DNA from: Bacteroidales bacterium UBA4788
Lineage (GTDB): Bacteria; Bacteroidota; Bacteroidia; Bacteroidales; VadinHA17
Assembly (NCBI GenBank): GCA_002402965.1
Contig: DHGW01000057.1
Coordinates: 1-52,132, forward strand
Direction: 5' to 3'
Length of the DNA stretch: 52,132 nt
Part shown: piece after piece, positions 33,536 through 41,730 of the stretch
How positions within the stretch are numbered: the first letter of the stretch is position 1
Layout of the letters: each line of letters starts with the position of its first letter
Program-made: the position numbers and the translations under genes
Notes under the pieces: generated by a model
The model's input: the letters and a program-made list of their open reading frames with translations, nothing else
Databases searched by the model: none
What the model was told of the DNA's origin: nothing

Positions 33536-33671
33536 GGTCTTGCGGTCTTGCAGTCCTGCAGTCTTGCAGTCCTGTCGGAGCGAAGCGACAGATGGAAGAT
33601 CCGCCAGGTGGCGGAGACAAAATCCCGTACACGAAGTGTCGGGACCTTAGACTTTCAGACTTTCAGACTTC
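33536..33671. repeat. Octamer tracts flanking three hairpins
   Basis: Between two convergent genes: an octamer tract C(T/C)TGC(A/G)GT at 33536-33574; hairpin CTGTCG/CGACAG (33572-33591); hairpin TCCGCC-AGGT-GGCGGA (33600-33615); hairpin TCCCG-t-ACAC-GAA-GTGT-CGGGA (33623-33644); and an octamer tract ACTTTCAG (33651-33671), which encodes the last residues of the glycosyltransferase. The stacked hairpins could end transcription from both sides. A degenerate copy of the second hairpin is at 23690-23708. Confidence 0.75.
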
Positions 33672-35068
33672 CTCTTATTCTGGAAGCCGCTTCTCTCGGC
33701 TTTGCCCCATCCCTTCTTGCCGCGTAACGACTCAAGGTTACCCCTCACGGCGAAATAGGTGTGCACCGGGTAGAAGAAAGGCTCCAGCAGTGCTGTGCCG
33801 ATCAGTCGCAGTACATCTCGTTTCCTGCGGTATTTGTGGAAGGTGATCTCCTCGAAGAGCACGGCCCATGTGGTCAGGCTGACGGCAAAGCTGTATACGA
33901 ACAGGAAGAGCAGCAGGAAGAATGGCCAGTTTAGGGCGCCTGTAACAGCAAGATATATTGAATAGACGATTCCGAGGAAGGCTATCAGCGGAGCTGCCCA
34001 TTCAAACATGAGCCAGTATGGGTAGCCGAGCATACCCAGCTTACCGTAGCGACTGTTAAGCATCATCTTGCGATGTGCCCAGAGCGATTCGATCAGACCT
34101 CTCGTCCATCTCGTCCTCTGCTTGCGCATTGATTTGAGGTCAGATGGTACCTCGGTCCAGCAAAGGGGATCAGGAATATATGTAACCTCATAGCTCTCCT
34201 TGTGTTCGGCCATGTAACGTCTCATCCTGAGCACCAGTTCCATATCCTCGCCCACGGTTTTGACATTGTAGCCGCCGGCCCTGATGACTGTCTCGCGGTC
34301 AAACATGCCCATGGCACCTGAGATAAGCATCAGCCCGTCGAGATGGCTCCACGCCATGCGGCCCAGGAGGAATGCGCGGGTATAGTCCAGCACCTGCAGC
34401 CTGGGAAGAAACTTCTTCGGCAGGTTGATCTGGCGAATGTGGCCGCGTTCGATGTCACATGAATTGACTATACGTATCACGCCTCCCGTACCGATGACCC
34501 TCTTCTCCTTCTCCTCAAGGAAGGGCTTGACGAGCTTGAGAACCGAATCGGGCTCGATGATCGAGTCGGCATCAATGGTCACGATCAGGTTACTGCGGCT
34601 GATATTGATACCCGCGTTAAGCGAGTCAGCCTTTCCCCCGTTGTTCTTGTCTATGACGGTCAGCCTGTTATATGCAGGGTCCTTGGAGCGGTAAACGCCG
34701 CGGATCTTCTCGCAGGGAATGCGGTAGTCGAAGTAGTAGTTGACTCTGACAAGTTCATAGGAGTCCCTTATCTTCTCGAAGGTATCATCAGTGGAGCCGT
34801 CATTGACTATGATCACCTCGAAGTTATTATAATATAGCGAGAGCAGAGTGCGGACGTTGTCAATTATAGTCTTGCCCTCGTTGAATGCAGGTGCAATGAT
34901 GGTGATCCGGGGGCTGAGAGGTGAGAGGACGAGGGAGTTGTAGTTGACATAACTGTTCTTGCGCAGGTACTTCCTCAGCGCAAGGGCTGAATGTACGCCC
35001 AGCATCAGGTATGTCCCGAAGAGTACGAGAGTCAGGTAGAATATCAGATGTGCGAAGATGAATCCCAT
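33647..35068 (-). CDS. Processive family-2 glycosyltransferase (polysaccharide synthase)
   Basis: A 473-residue inner-membrane GT2 of the cellulose/hyaluronan/PNAG synthase type. One N-terminal membrane segment (about 5-28), a cytoplasmic GT-A domain with IVNDGSTDD near 87-95, DAD at 166-168, the acceptor/base motif GEDMEL at 273-278, and QRTRW at 317-321, then C-terminal membrane helices (about 350-445). These are the D, DxD, (E)D and QxxRW motifs of processive beta-glycosyltransferases that make and export a homopolymer. Last gene of the response regulator-YaiO-SPOR/HEAT-GT2 operon, 5 bases after the HEAT gene. Its C-terminal codons (KSESLKV) lie in the ACTTTCAG octamer repeat. The sugar is unknown. 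Confidence 0.9.
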   Translation of the reverse strand: MGFIFAHLIFYLTLVLFGTYLMLGVHSALALRKYLRKNSYVNYNSLVLSPLSPRITIIAPAFNEGKTIIDNVRTLLSLYYNNFEVIIVNDGSTDDTFEKIRDSYELVRVNYYFDYRIPCEKIRGVYRSKDPAYNRLTVIDKNNGGKADSLNAGINISRSNLIVTIDADSIIEPDSVLKLVKPFLEEKEKRVIGTGGVIRIVNSCDIERGHIRQINLPKKFLPRLQVLDYTRAFLLGRMAWSHLDGLMLISGAMGMFDRETVIRAGGYNVKTVGEDMELVLRMRRYMAEHKESYEVTYIPDPLCWTEVPSDLKSMRKQRTRWTRGLIESLWAHRKMMLNSRYGKLGMLGYPYWLMFEWAAPLIAFLGIVYSIYLAVTGALNWPFFLLLFLFVYSFAVSLTTWAVLFEEITFHKYRRKRDVLRLIGTALLEPFFYPVHTYFAVRGNLESLRGKKGWGKAERSGFQNKRKSESLKV

Positions 35069-35073
35069 GGTAT

Positions 35074-36819
35074 TCAGTATATCCTGCGGTCAAGCACGTG
35101 CCTGACTATTATATTATAGTTCTTGTACTCCGATTTCATCACCTTGACGAGAGCCTGCACACCTACCTCGCCCATGTTCTCGATGGACTTCACTGCCTCA
35201 ATCTGCAGCTGCACGTCATCCTCCTTGTCAAGCACCAGCTTGAGAAAACCCAGCATGGAGGTGTCAGGCATCTTGCCCATTGATCTGACAATCTCAAGGC
35301 AGTTACCGTACTCCTGGAATTTGTACATGCGCTTCATGGTATCCAGGGTACTTCTCATGTCAAGGTCGCCTGCCACCTCCACAGCCAGTTTGCTTACGCG
35401 GGGGTCACGGTGAAGCAGAATTTTCTTCATCTCCTGCTCAGCTTCCTTCTGTTTGAACTCCCTTATCATTCTGAGGGCGAACATTACAACCGTTGAGTTC
35501 TCCAAGCTGAGCCACTTTTTAAAGTCAGGCACTGGCAGATCATGCTGGATGATAAGGTCGTGCAGGGTGATCTGCTCCCAGAGGGAGAAGGGCCTCTTAA
35601 GATGCGACAGGAAATCAAAGTGATCCTTTTCGCTCAGGCGCACCAATGCAATCTGGGCCTCCATCCTCAGTATCTCGTTTTTGGAGTTGAGAGATTTGAG
35701 CATCTCCTGGTTCCCGTCTCTGATGCCCATGAAGGCCAGCTCCCGGAAGCCTTTTATCTTCTTGTGCCAGCGGCGGCTGCGGGCCCTTGCAAGGGAATCC
35801 CTGTCAAGCTTGAGCTCGTTGTAGAGCTTCGTGAGTTTCTCGCGTGAGTCGCCTTTCAGGTTTACACTTACGTCTATCATCTGATCAACGAGCACCTGCC
35901 TCCTGAAGTCGTCGGATGCAATCTTCCGGAACGACTCATGACCACTGTTGCTAAAGAGGTAATCTATGATTAGTGACTGGTATTGTTCGAGGAGATACTG
36001 TCTCAGCTTCGCCTCCCTCTCCATTCTACGCCTGTTCAGAAGGATTACCATGAGAAGTATGAGCATTGTGGCTAATGAGGCAATGATTGTAATGAACAGG
36101 GCATTTACGAGGGCTACCGATTTCCCGAAATAGTTGTACCTGTTGAGCCAGGGACTGTTGCCCTTGAACACGAACAGATTCCTGAATTTTTGCCACTTTG
36201 TCAGCTGTGGGCCGGAAGGTTCGACAGCAGGTGAGGCAGCGGCAATGCCTGCCTGTGCCTCCGTCTCTTCAGCAGGGATGATGCGTGTTGCCGGCACCGA
36301 TTCACTCATTGGCTCCGTCAGTGATGCCGCTGATGTCTCCGTCACAACGACAGCGGAAGCCGTATCCTGGATCACCGCAGGTTCATCCGCCACCTCGGGA
36401 AGTGTTGTCCCTGGTGCTTCCCGGTGGGTGCTCCTCCCGACAGGCTCGCCGGGGAAAACCACCGGGATGTAAATGCATGGTGCACTTCCCCTCAGTGAAC
36501 TGTTGATGAAGACCTTATAGAATTCACCCTCTTCCACGAGGTCAAGGGTAAGACCCGCCATCTTCTCCACCCTGCTGATGAACGCCTCTGCATTGGCACG
36601 TCTGCTGAATGCGCCCATCTGAATTGCATAGTGACCGCCGGCCAATGAGACCAGTCCATCAACCGTCAGTTCCGAGGGGAAGCTTGAGGGTGCTGGCAGA
36701 GCCATTTTGCCCGAGCCCGTCGGTACTGAGTCCGGTATGTAGTTGTTCGTGTTGCTTTGAACCGGCAATAGCGCACCCTGAATGGCAAAGGTCAGCAATA
36801 TGGTCAGTATAAGCCTCAT
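35074..36819 (-). CDS. SPOR-TM-HEAT inner-membrane protein
   Basis: A 581-residue protein that crosses the inner membrane. Signal-like N-terminus (1-20), SPOR domain at about 62-108 (YAIQMGAFSRRANAEAF), a low-complexity Ala/Thr/Glu-rich periplasmic linker (about 130-205), one membrane helix (about 235-262) followed by an arginine cluster, then a cytoplasmic alpha-solenoid of HEAT-type repeats (about 350-581). SPOR domains bind denuded peptidoglycan; the HEAT part is suited to protein contacts. It sits between the YaiO-type gene (4-base overlap) and the synthase, so it may link synthase, cell wall and outer-membrane exit. The assignment to exopolysaccharide secretion comes from context. Confidence 0.78.
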   Translation of the reverse strand: MRLILTILLTFAIQGALLPVQSNTNNYIPDSVPTGSGKMALPAPSSFPSELTVDGLVSLAGGHYAIQMGAFSRRANAEAFISRVEKMAGLTLDLVEEGEFYKVFINSSLRGSAPCIYIPVVFPGEPVGRSTHREAPGTTLPEVADEPAVIQDTASAVVVTETSAASLTEPMSESVPATRIIPAEETEAQAGIAAASPAVEPSGPQLTKWQKFRNLFVFKGNSPWLNRYNYFGKSVALVNALFITIIASLATMLILLMVILLNRRRMEREAKLRQYLLEQYQSLIIDYLFSNSGHESFRKIASDDFRRQVLVDQMIDVSVNLKGDSREKLTKLYNELKLDRDSLARARSRRWHKKIKGFRELAFMGIRDGNQEMLKSLNSKNEILRMEAQIALVRLSEKDHFDFLSHLKRPFSLWEQITLHDLIIQHDLPVPDFKKWLSLENSTVVMFALRMIREFKQKEAEQEMKKILLHRDPRVSKLAVEVAGDLDMRSTLDTMKRMYKFQEYGNCLEIVRSMGKMPDTSMLGFLKLVLDKEDDVQLQIEAVKSIENMGEVGVQALVKVMKSEYKNYNIIVRHVLDRRIY

Positions 36820-37907
36820 CTTACTTTTCCAATACCCATAATAATACCGATGTTACCCTCAAACCTGTTACGGTATGCTATTCCGTATAACTTCTCGTAT
36901 GACCAGCCCGCTCCGATCCTGTATGACCAACGGGGATTGATCTGATCAAACCAGGTGAGTCTGACGCCCGATGCCTTCTGCCGCTCAAGGTCTGTGATAA
37001 TGTCATAGGGTTCATCAGGGGCAGTTCCCGTACCAAGTGTCAGCTGGAGGTAGTCAGTGGTGCCGAAGTACCGCCTGGCATTGAGGAAGAATGAAGTTGT
37101 GACCCCGATATCCTTGAAGTGGAAGTATCCTCTGGCTGAAAACCAGTAGTTGCCAAGGTATTTTTCCACCGAGGCAGTACCCAGAAAGATGCTGTGATCA
37201 AAATAGTAGTAGTTGACGCCTGCGGACATTGCCCATCCGGCAGGAAGAGACTGCCAGAGTTCGAGAGCTGCGCGGTGCCTGGGAAACCACCTGCCCGGGC
37301 TGTAGGCATAGGCCATGTATGCGTAGTTGTTCCTCGTCAGTTCAGGCCAGGCTTCCACGGCAAACTGGATGTCATTGTCCAGGATATCAGAAGGCTGGCC
37401 GATGTTAATATGCCCGTAATTGACCGTAGCCACTGCCGTGCCCCACCCGAACCGGTGTCCCGCGCCCAGGCTGAATACCTGCCACAGGCGTTCATACGGT
37501 TCGTTATAGGTGTCAAACATGTATCCTGCCCTGATGTCAGTGGGGAGGGTCATCTGCTGCGAACGGTCACGCGTCCATCGCCTGATGTCAGTCAGCGCCT
37601 CAAGGGCGTCACTGTTGCCCGGATCTGTCATTAACAGAGTGTCTATTACAGCGGCTCCTTCCTCATAACGGCCCTGCCATGCTATAATTCTGCCCAGCAG
37701 AACACGGGCATCGCCATAGCCGGGGTTCTCACTGACGAGCAGCCGGGCAGCGGGTTCAGCCTCAGCATATTTGCCTTCTAAAGCAAGTGAACGTATCCTT
37801 GCATACTCCTCTTCAGGATTGGCAATTGTCTGCGGGTAAAGGAGGCCTGCGGTCATTATCATCATGACCATGGCAGCAAGTAATTTAGTATGCCATTTAT
37901 TTCTCAT
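36816..37907 (-). CDS. TPR plus YaiO-family outer-membrane beta-barrel
   Basis: A 363-residue exported protein: signal peptide (MRNKWHTKLLAAMVMMIMTA...), two to three TPR-like units (about 30-105, GYGDARVLLGRIIAWQGRYEEG), then a C-terminal beta-barrel (about 125-363) with alternating aromatic strands and a terminal strand GNIGIIMGIGKVR. This matches the YaiO outer-membrane family. TPR-barrel pairs are typical of exporters in synthase-dependent polysaccharide systems such as PgaA and BcsC. Four-base overlap with the SPOR-HEAT gene and a 3-base gap after the response regulator show one operon. Confidence 0.85.
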   Translation of the reverse strand: MRNKWHTKLLAAMVMMIMTAGLLYPQTIANPEEEYARIRSLALEGKYAEAEPAARLLVSENPGYGDARVLLGRIIAWQGRYEEGAAVIDTLLMTDPGNSDALEALTDIRRWTRDRSQQMTLPTDIRAGYMFDTYNEPYERLWQVFSLGAGHRFGWGTAVATVNYGHINIGQPSDILDNDIQFAVEAWPELTRNNYAYMAYAYSPGRWFPRHRAALELWQSLPAGWAMSAGVNYYYFDHSIFLGTASVEKYLGNYWFSARGYFHFKDIGVTTSFFLNARRYFGTTDYLQLTLGTGTAPDEPYDIITDLERQKASGVRLTWFDQINPRWSYRIGAGWSYEKLYGIAYRNRFEGNIGIIMGIGKVR

Positions 37908-37910
37908 TTT

Positions 37911-38273
37911 CTAAACAACTGCTACGGCCGCTCTTATCTTTCTGAGCAGGTCATCCGGATCAAACGGTTTTGTGATATAACCGCTAACCTTCATTTCCCC
38001 GGCTTGCCGCTGCATCTGCGGGTCACTGAAGGCAGAGACTATCAGAACAGGTGTCTGCTTCTTCAACTCGGTACGAAGGTATCTTATCACTTCAAGGCCG
38101 CTGATGTATGGCATATGTATATCCACTATCGCAAGGTCAAAATCAGTCTTCCGAAGTGCTTCAATTGCCCGGTTGCCATCATTGACGGTCACCGGATCAT
38201 ATCCTTCACGTTCAAGTACAACTGACATTGCTTTTAACGCCAACTGGTTATCTTCACAGATAAGTATCTTCAT
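37911..38273 (-). CDS. Response-regulator receiver of the exopolysaccharide operon
   Basis: A 120-residue single receiver domain: ICEDNQLALKA at 4-14, phospho-acceptor Asp in AIVDIHMPYISG near 51, Ser/Thr in LIVSAFSD, and Lys in ITKPFDPDDL near 103. First gene of the operon with YaiO, SPOR-HEAT and GT2. There is no output domain, so it may act by protein contact, for example on the HEAT repeats or the synthase. No cognate kinase is adjacent. The 171-base upstream gap contains no exact TAnnTTTG on the coding strand. Confidence 0.9.
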   Translation of the reverse strand: MKILICEDNQLALKAMSVVLEREGYDPVTVNDGNRAIEALRKTDFDLAIVDIHMPYISGLEVIRYLRTELKKQTPVLIVSAFSDPQMQRQAGEMKVSGYITKPFDPDDLLRKIRAAVAVV

Positions 38274-38444
38274 TTTCTTCTATTCAAATCTTTCCGCCTG
38301 GTTTAATAACGCAATAATCTGATCTTTATTAGATCTGAACGCCAAAAATGGCTCTTTCGTCTGGTTCCTTTAAAAAATGCAACCCTTAATTTGACATCTG
38401 TTGATAAATCGTTGATGACCCGCCTGAAGAGCAAGATTAACAAA

Positions 38445-41400
38445 TCAAAGCTCCCTGAGGCGAATATTCCTGAATTTTACAACAGAGCCGTGGCCCAGAA
38501 ATCCGATATGTCCCTTGCTGTTTTTCAGTCCGGGATGCTCCTTCCCGTCCATGGTTCCGTCAGAGATTGCTCCCGCAATATCACCGTCCACAATGACGGC
38601 ACCATTAAGAATAACCTTCACCTTCGTCCCCTGGATGGTTACCTCCTCGTAGTTCCACTCTCCCACCGGTCTCAGGAATCCTCTCCGTGCCGGGATGACG
38701 CCATAGACCGAGCCATGGTACTGGTATGGTTCGAGTTCAGCATATATAGATGCTGTATTATCAAGAATCTGAAGTTCCATGCCCACATAAGCAGCATCGC
38801 CTTCCGCGGGTGTGCGGATTCCCAGGCCGTTGTTTGCGCCCGGAGTAAGCTGGAATTCAAAGCGGAATATGAAATCCGCATACTCTTTCTCGGTGTAGAG
38901 ATTACCGCCGCTGTCGTTGCCCGGCTTGATGACGATCATTCCATCCTCAACGGTGTATGACACCTTGTTGCCTATCCATCCGTCGAGGTTCCTTCCGTTA
39001 AACAGCGAGACAAAGCCAGCCTCCTTCTCCCTGTCAGTCAGGTTGTATTCTGAGGATTTTAACTCCCTGATATATATATCCCTGAAATTAAGATCAGTAC
39101 CATGTGCCTGAAGCTCAACGGGTCCCTTTTCGAAGATAGGGATACTTCTGTCCCAGTAGTTTTCCATGACGACATTGTCAACGGTCAGTTCACCGTTAAG
39201 CCAGACTGAGACCCGGTCGCCGGCCATGATTATGCGGAAGGTATTCCATTCTCCCACGGGATTATCGGCCACCTTAAGCGGGTCTGACGGATTTTTCTGA
39301 TTGTTGTAGAGGCCTCCAGATCCCACCTCTGCTCCGGCATCGGTGCGGGAGGTGTCCCATATCTGCACCTGGGGTGAACCGCGGAGGTAAATGCCGCTGT
39401 CACCTGCTTTCGTAATGCGCCAGTCGACGTACATCTCGAAATCACCGTACTCCTTCACGCTGCAGAGGTTATCGCCCTCGCCGCTGAACCATATCATGCC
39501 GTCCCTTACACTCCAGTTCTCAGCCATCCTGAGGTTGGACTCCTTCTGCCTGGCTGCCAGTTCCTTCGGTTTCATCCTTGCCCTGGTAAGGGGATTTCCA
39601 ACCAGTCCCTGCCATCCTGTAAGGTCTTTACCGTTGAACATTGATTCGAAGACCTCGTCCTCAGGAAGGTTCATTGATTCAATCGCTTCCCGAGCAGCTT
39701 TTCTAACCTCTTCGGAGGGGTCTGAGAAGTAGGGTGCGATGAAGAACCCGGACTGCCGTATACCCAATGAAGCTGTGAGAGCGACCATCCCGGCCCTTGC
39801 ATCAGGATCGGCGGCATAAGGTGCAATATCCTTTATCATCAGCAGCTTGCGCTCTGACGTTACCGGTGCCACCTGGACCATTCTCATGTAGGCGTCAAAA
39901 GCCGGTCTGCCAAAGGTCTTGTTTCCAGATGCGGTAATACCCAGTAATGCTTTGGCTGCCGAGTGGTCCTTCCAGTAAGACAGTGCTTCAAAACAAACGT
40001 CGCGTGTGTTGGCATCGCCATTCTCGAACTCGTGTGCAACCCTCTTCAGGGCTTTCTCCCCTCCTGTGGTTGCCAGAAGCGGTATCAGCTTCAGCCTGTC
40101 ACCTCCCTTATCGAGGGCTTCAAGGATCAGTTCCGATCTCCGTTCAGGGTCATCATGTCTCATGGCTGCTGCCAACAGGGCGCGTTGCAGTTCCTTAACC
40201 TCGGCCTTCTCCCGGGTTGCCATGAGAAGTTCAATGATCTGCGGTTGATCTTCACAGGAAGCCAGCGCCCCAAGTGAGGTGAGTGCTGCCGCCCTGATGC
40301 CCAGGTCGGGGGAGGCGGTATAGGGGAATACTGTTTTAAAATAACTGCTTTCGCCTGACCATGCCAGCAGTCTTATTAGTGTCACAGTTGACTGTCCGGT
40401 TGAACCCTGCAGTGTCTCAGCCACCCGGGCCATGCCAGTGCTGTCAAGTATCGTGGTCAGTGCGTTTGCGGCAGCGCGGTGTCCCTCCTCACTGTCATAT
40501 TTTTTAATCCAGGCAAGGAGCGGGTCAACGGCTTTTTTGCCCTGAAGCCTTGCCAGGGCTGTGACTGCTGCGGACGAGACCTCCTGTGAGGGGTCATCGA
40601 GGGCCTTCATAACCAGCGGTACCGCGAGTGTATCTCCACGCCCCCCAAGCATGAAGAGTATCTCAGACTTTGATTCCGGAGAGACCTGCGCGTACCTCTT
40701 TATCCATTTCTTTGTTGCGACGCTTCCGGGAATGGCTGAAGCCAGTCGGAGTGCACCGCCTCTGATGGCTACATCAGGGTCATCGGCAGCCTCCAGGAGC
40801 ATGCCAAGTGCATCGCTCCCTTTCACCCCGGTGATGACGCTCATGGCTGCCAGCCGCTGACTGGAGGCCTCAGGTGTCAGGCTTGCTTCCATGACCTGGC
40901 TGGTGATGCGCTCCATCTTCTTCACCTCACCAGCAAGACCTATCTTGCTGGCATAGAAGAGAAGTGCCTGAACGGCACCGGTCTGGTCCCACCGGTAAGA
41001 GGCGGCAGCGGCAGCTTCCGAAAGCATCTCAGCTGCCTCAGGTGCGCCTGTTGAGGCAATAGCATACAGGGCAGCCGACTTCTCCGCAACACTCCCCCTG
41101 TTGTACCACGACCTATAAATGTCTATTGACTCACCTGGCTGTGTCTCAGCCAGGGCAACCATCACCTGGGCAGCACAGGGACATTCGCCCGCCGTGAGGG
41201 AAGAGGCAAGAAGCCCGGTGGCGGCGTCATTGCCTATCGACTGAAGGGTTATGACTGCATCATCGCACATTTCCGGAGAGAGGACCCACTTCTTCAGGGC
41301 TTCGACAGCCAGGCTTGAGCCTGACAGGTTGAGCTGCCTCATGAAGAATGATCTCACCTCCCTGTCAGTTGACAGGTTCATGTACTTTATGCACTGTCTT

Positions 41401-41711
41401 TCCCATTCCCTTTTCCTGGTCTCATCACTGTCGCCCGAGAGATGCGCGGTGAGTGACGAGACGGCATATCGCGCCCTGAGATCGTCACCGGCACCTGCCG
41501 GCACTATCTGTTCACATATCATTGCCCTCCCCTCCTCGCCGAGTGAGAACATATTATCCATGAGGCGTGAAGCAAGCTCAATATTGCCGGCTGGCATCCG
41601 CGCAAGCAAATCTGCCACCTTCGTTCCCAGCGTCCTCACATCCTGTGCGCCTGTGATTGCACTGACGAGCAGCAGGGCCGCGACTGCAAAAAGTGTCTTA
41701 ATTCTGTTCAT
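38445..41711 (-). CDS. Exported HEAT-repeat protein with two DUF1080 domains
   Basis: A 1088-residue protein: signal peptide (1-22, ending ITGAQ), a long alpha-solenoid of HEAT-like repeats (about 40-680), then two DUF1080 (concanavalin/LamG-like) domains at about 690-885 (MFNGKDLTGWQG; DSGIYLRGSPQVQIWD) and 895-1088 (LFNGRNLDGWIG; NNGLGIRTPAEGDAAYVG). DUF1080 enzymes are linked to 3-keto-glycoside hydrolysis or elimination after a Gfo/Idh/MocA dehydrogenase oxidises the sugar at C3, and such a dehydrogenase gene lies 19 bases upstream. Two tandem DUF1080 domains on a HEAT scaffold are unusual: DUF1080 proteins are normally about 200-300 residues. Confidence 0.85.
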   Translation of the reverse strand: MNRIKTLFAVAALLLVSAITGAQDVRTLGTKVADLLARMPAGNIELASRLMDNMFSLGEEGRAMICEQIVPAGAGDDLRARYAVSSLTAHLSGDSDETRKREWERQCIKYMNLSTDREVRSFFMRQLNLSGSSLAVEALKKWVLSPEMCDDAVITLQSIGNDAATGLLASSLTAGECPCAAQVMVALAETQPGESIDIYRSWYNRGSVAEKSAALYAIASTGAPEAAEMLSEAAAAASYRWDQTGAVQALLFYASKIGLAGEVKKMERITSQVMEASLTPEASSQRLAAMSVITGVKGSDALGMLLEAADDPDVAIRGGALRLASAIPGSVATKKWIKRYAQVSPESKSEILFMLGGRGDTLAVPLVMKALDDPSQEVSSAAVTALARLQGKKAVDPLLAWIKKYDSEEGHRAAANALTTILDSTGMARVAETLQGSTGQSTVTLIRLLAWSGESSYFKTVFPYTASPDLGIRAAALTSLGALASCEDQPQIIELLMATREKAEVKELQRALLAAAMRHDDPERRSELILEALDKGGDRLKLIPLLATTGGEKALKRVAHEFENGDANTRDVCFEALSYWKDHSAAKALLGITASGNKTFGRPAFDAYMRMVQVAPVTSERKLLMIKDIAPYAADPDARAGMVALTASLGIRQSGFFIAPYFSDPSEEVRKAAREAIESMNLPEDEVFESMFNGKDLTGWQGLVGNPLTRARMKPKELAARQKESNLRMAENWSVRDGMIWFSGEGDNLCSVKEYGDFEMYVDWRITKAGDSGIYLRGSPQVQIWDTSRTDAGAEVGSGGLYNNQKNPSDPLKVADNPVGEWNTFRIIMAGDRVSVWLNGELTVDNVVMENYWDRSIPIFEKGPVELQAHGTDLNFRDIYIRELKSSEYNLTDREKEAGFVSLFNGRNLDGWIGNKVSYTVEDGMIVIKPGNDSGGNLYTEKEYADFIFRFEFQLTPGANNGLGIRTPAEGDAAYVGMELQILDNTASIYAELEPYQYHGSVYGVIPARRGFLRPVGEWNYEEVTIQGTKVKVILNGAVIVDGDIAGAISDGTMDGKEHPGLKNSKGHIGFLGHGSVVKFRNIRLREL

Positions 41712-41730
41712 GATATCCTTTTACTTTTTT

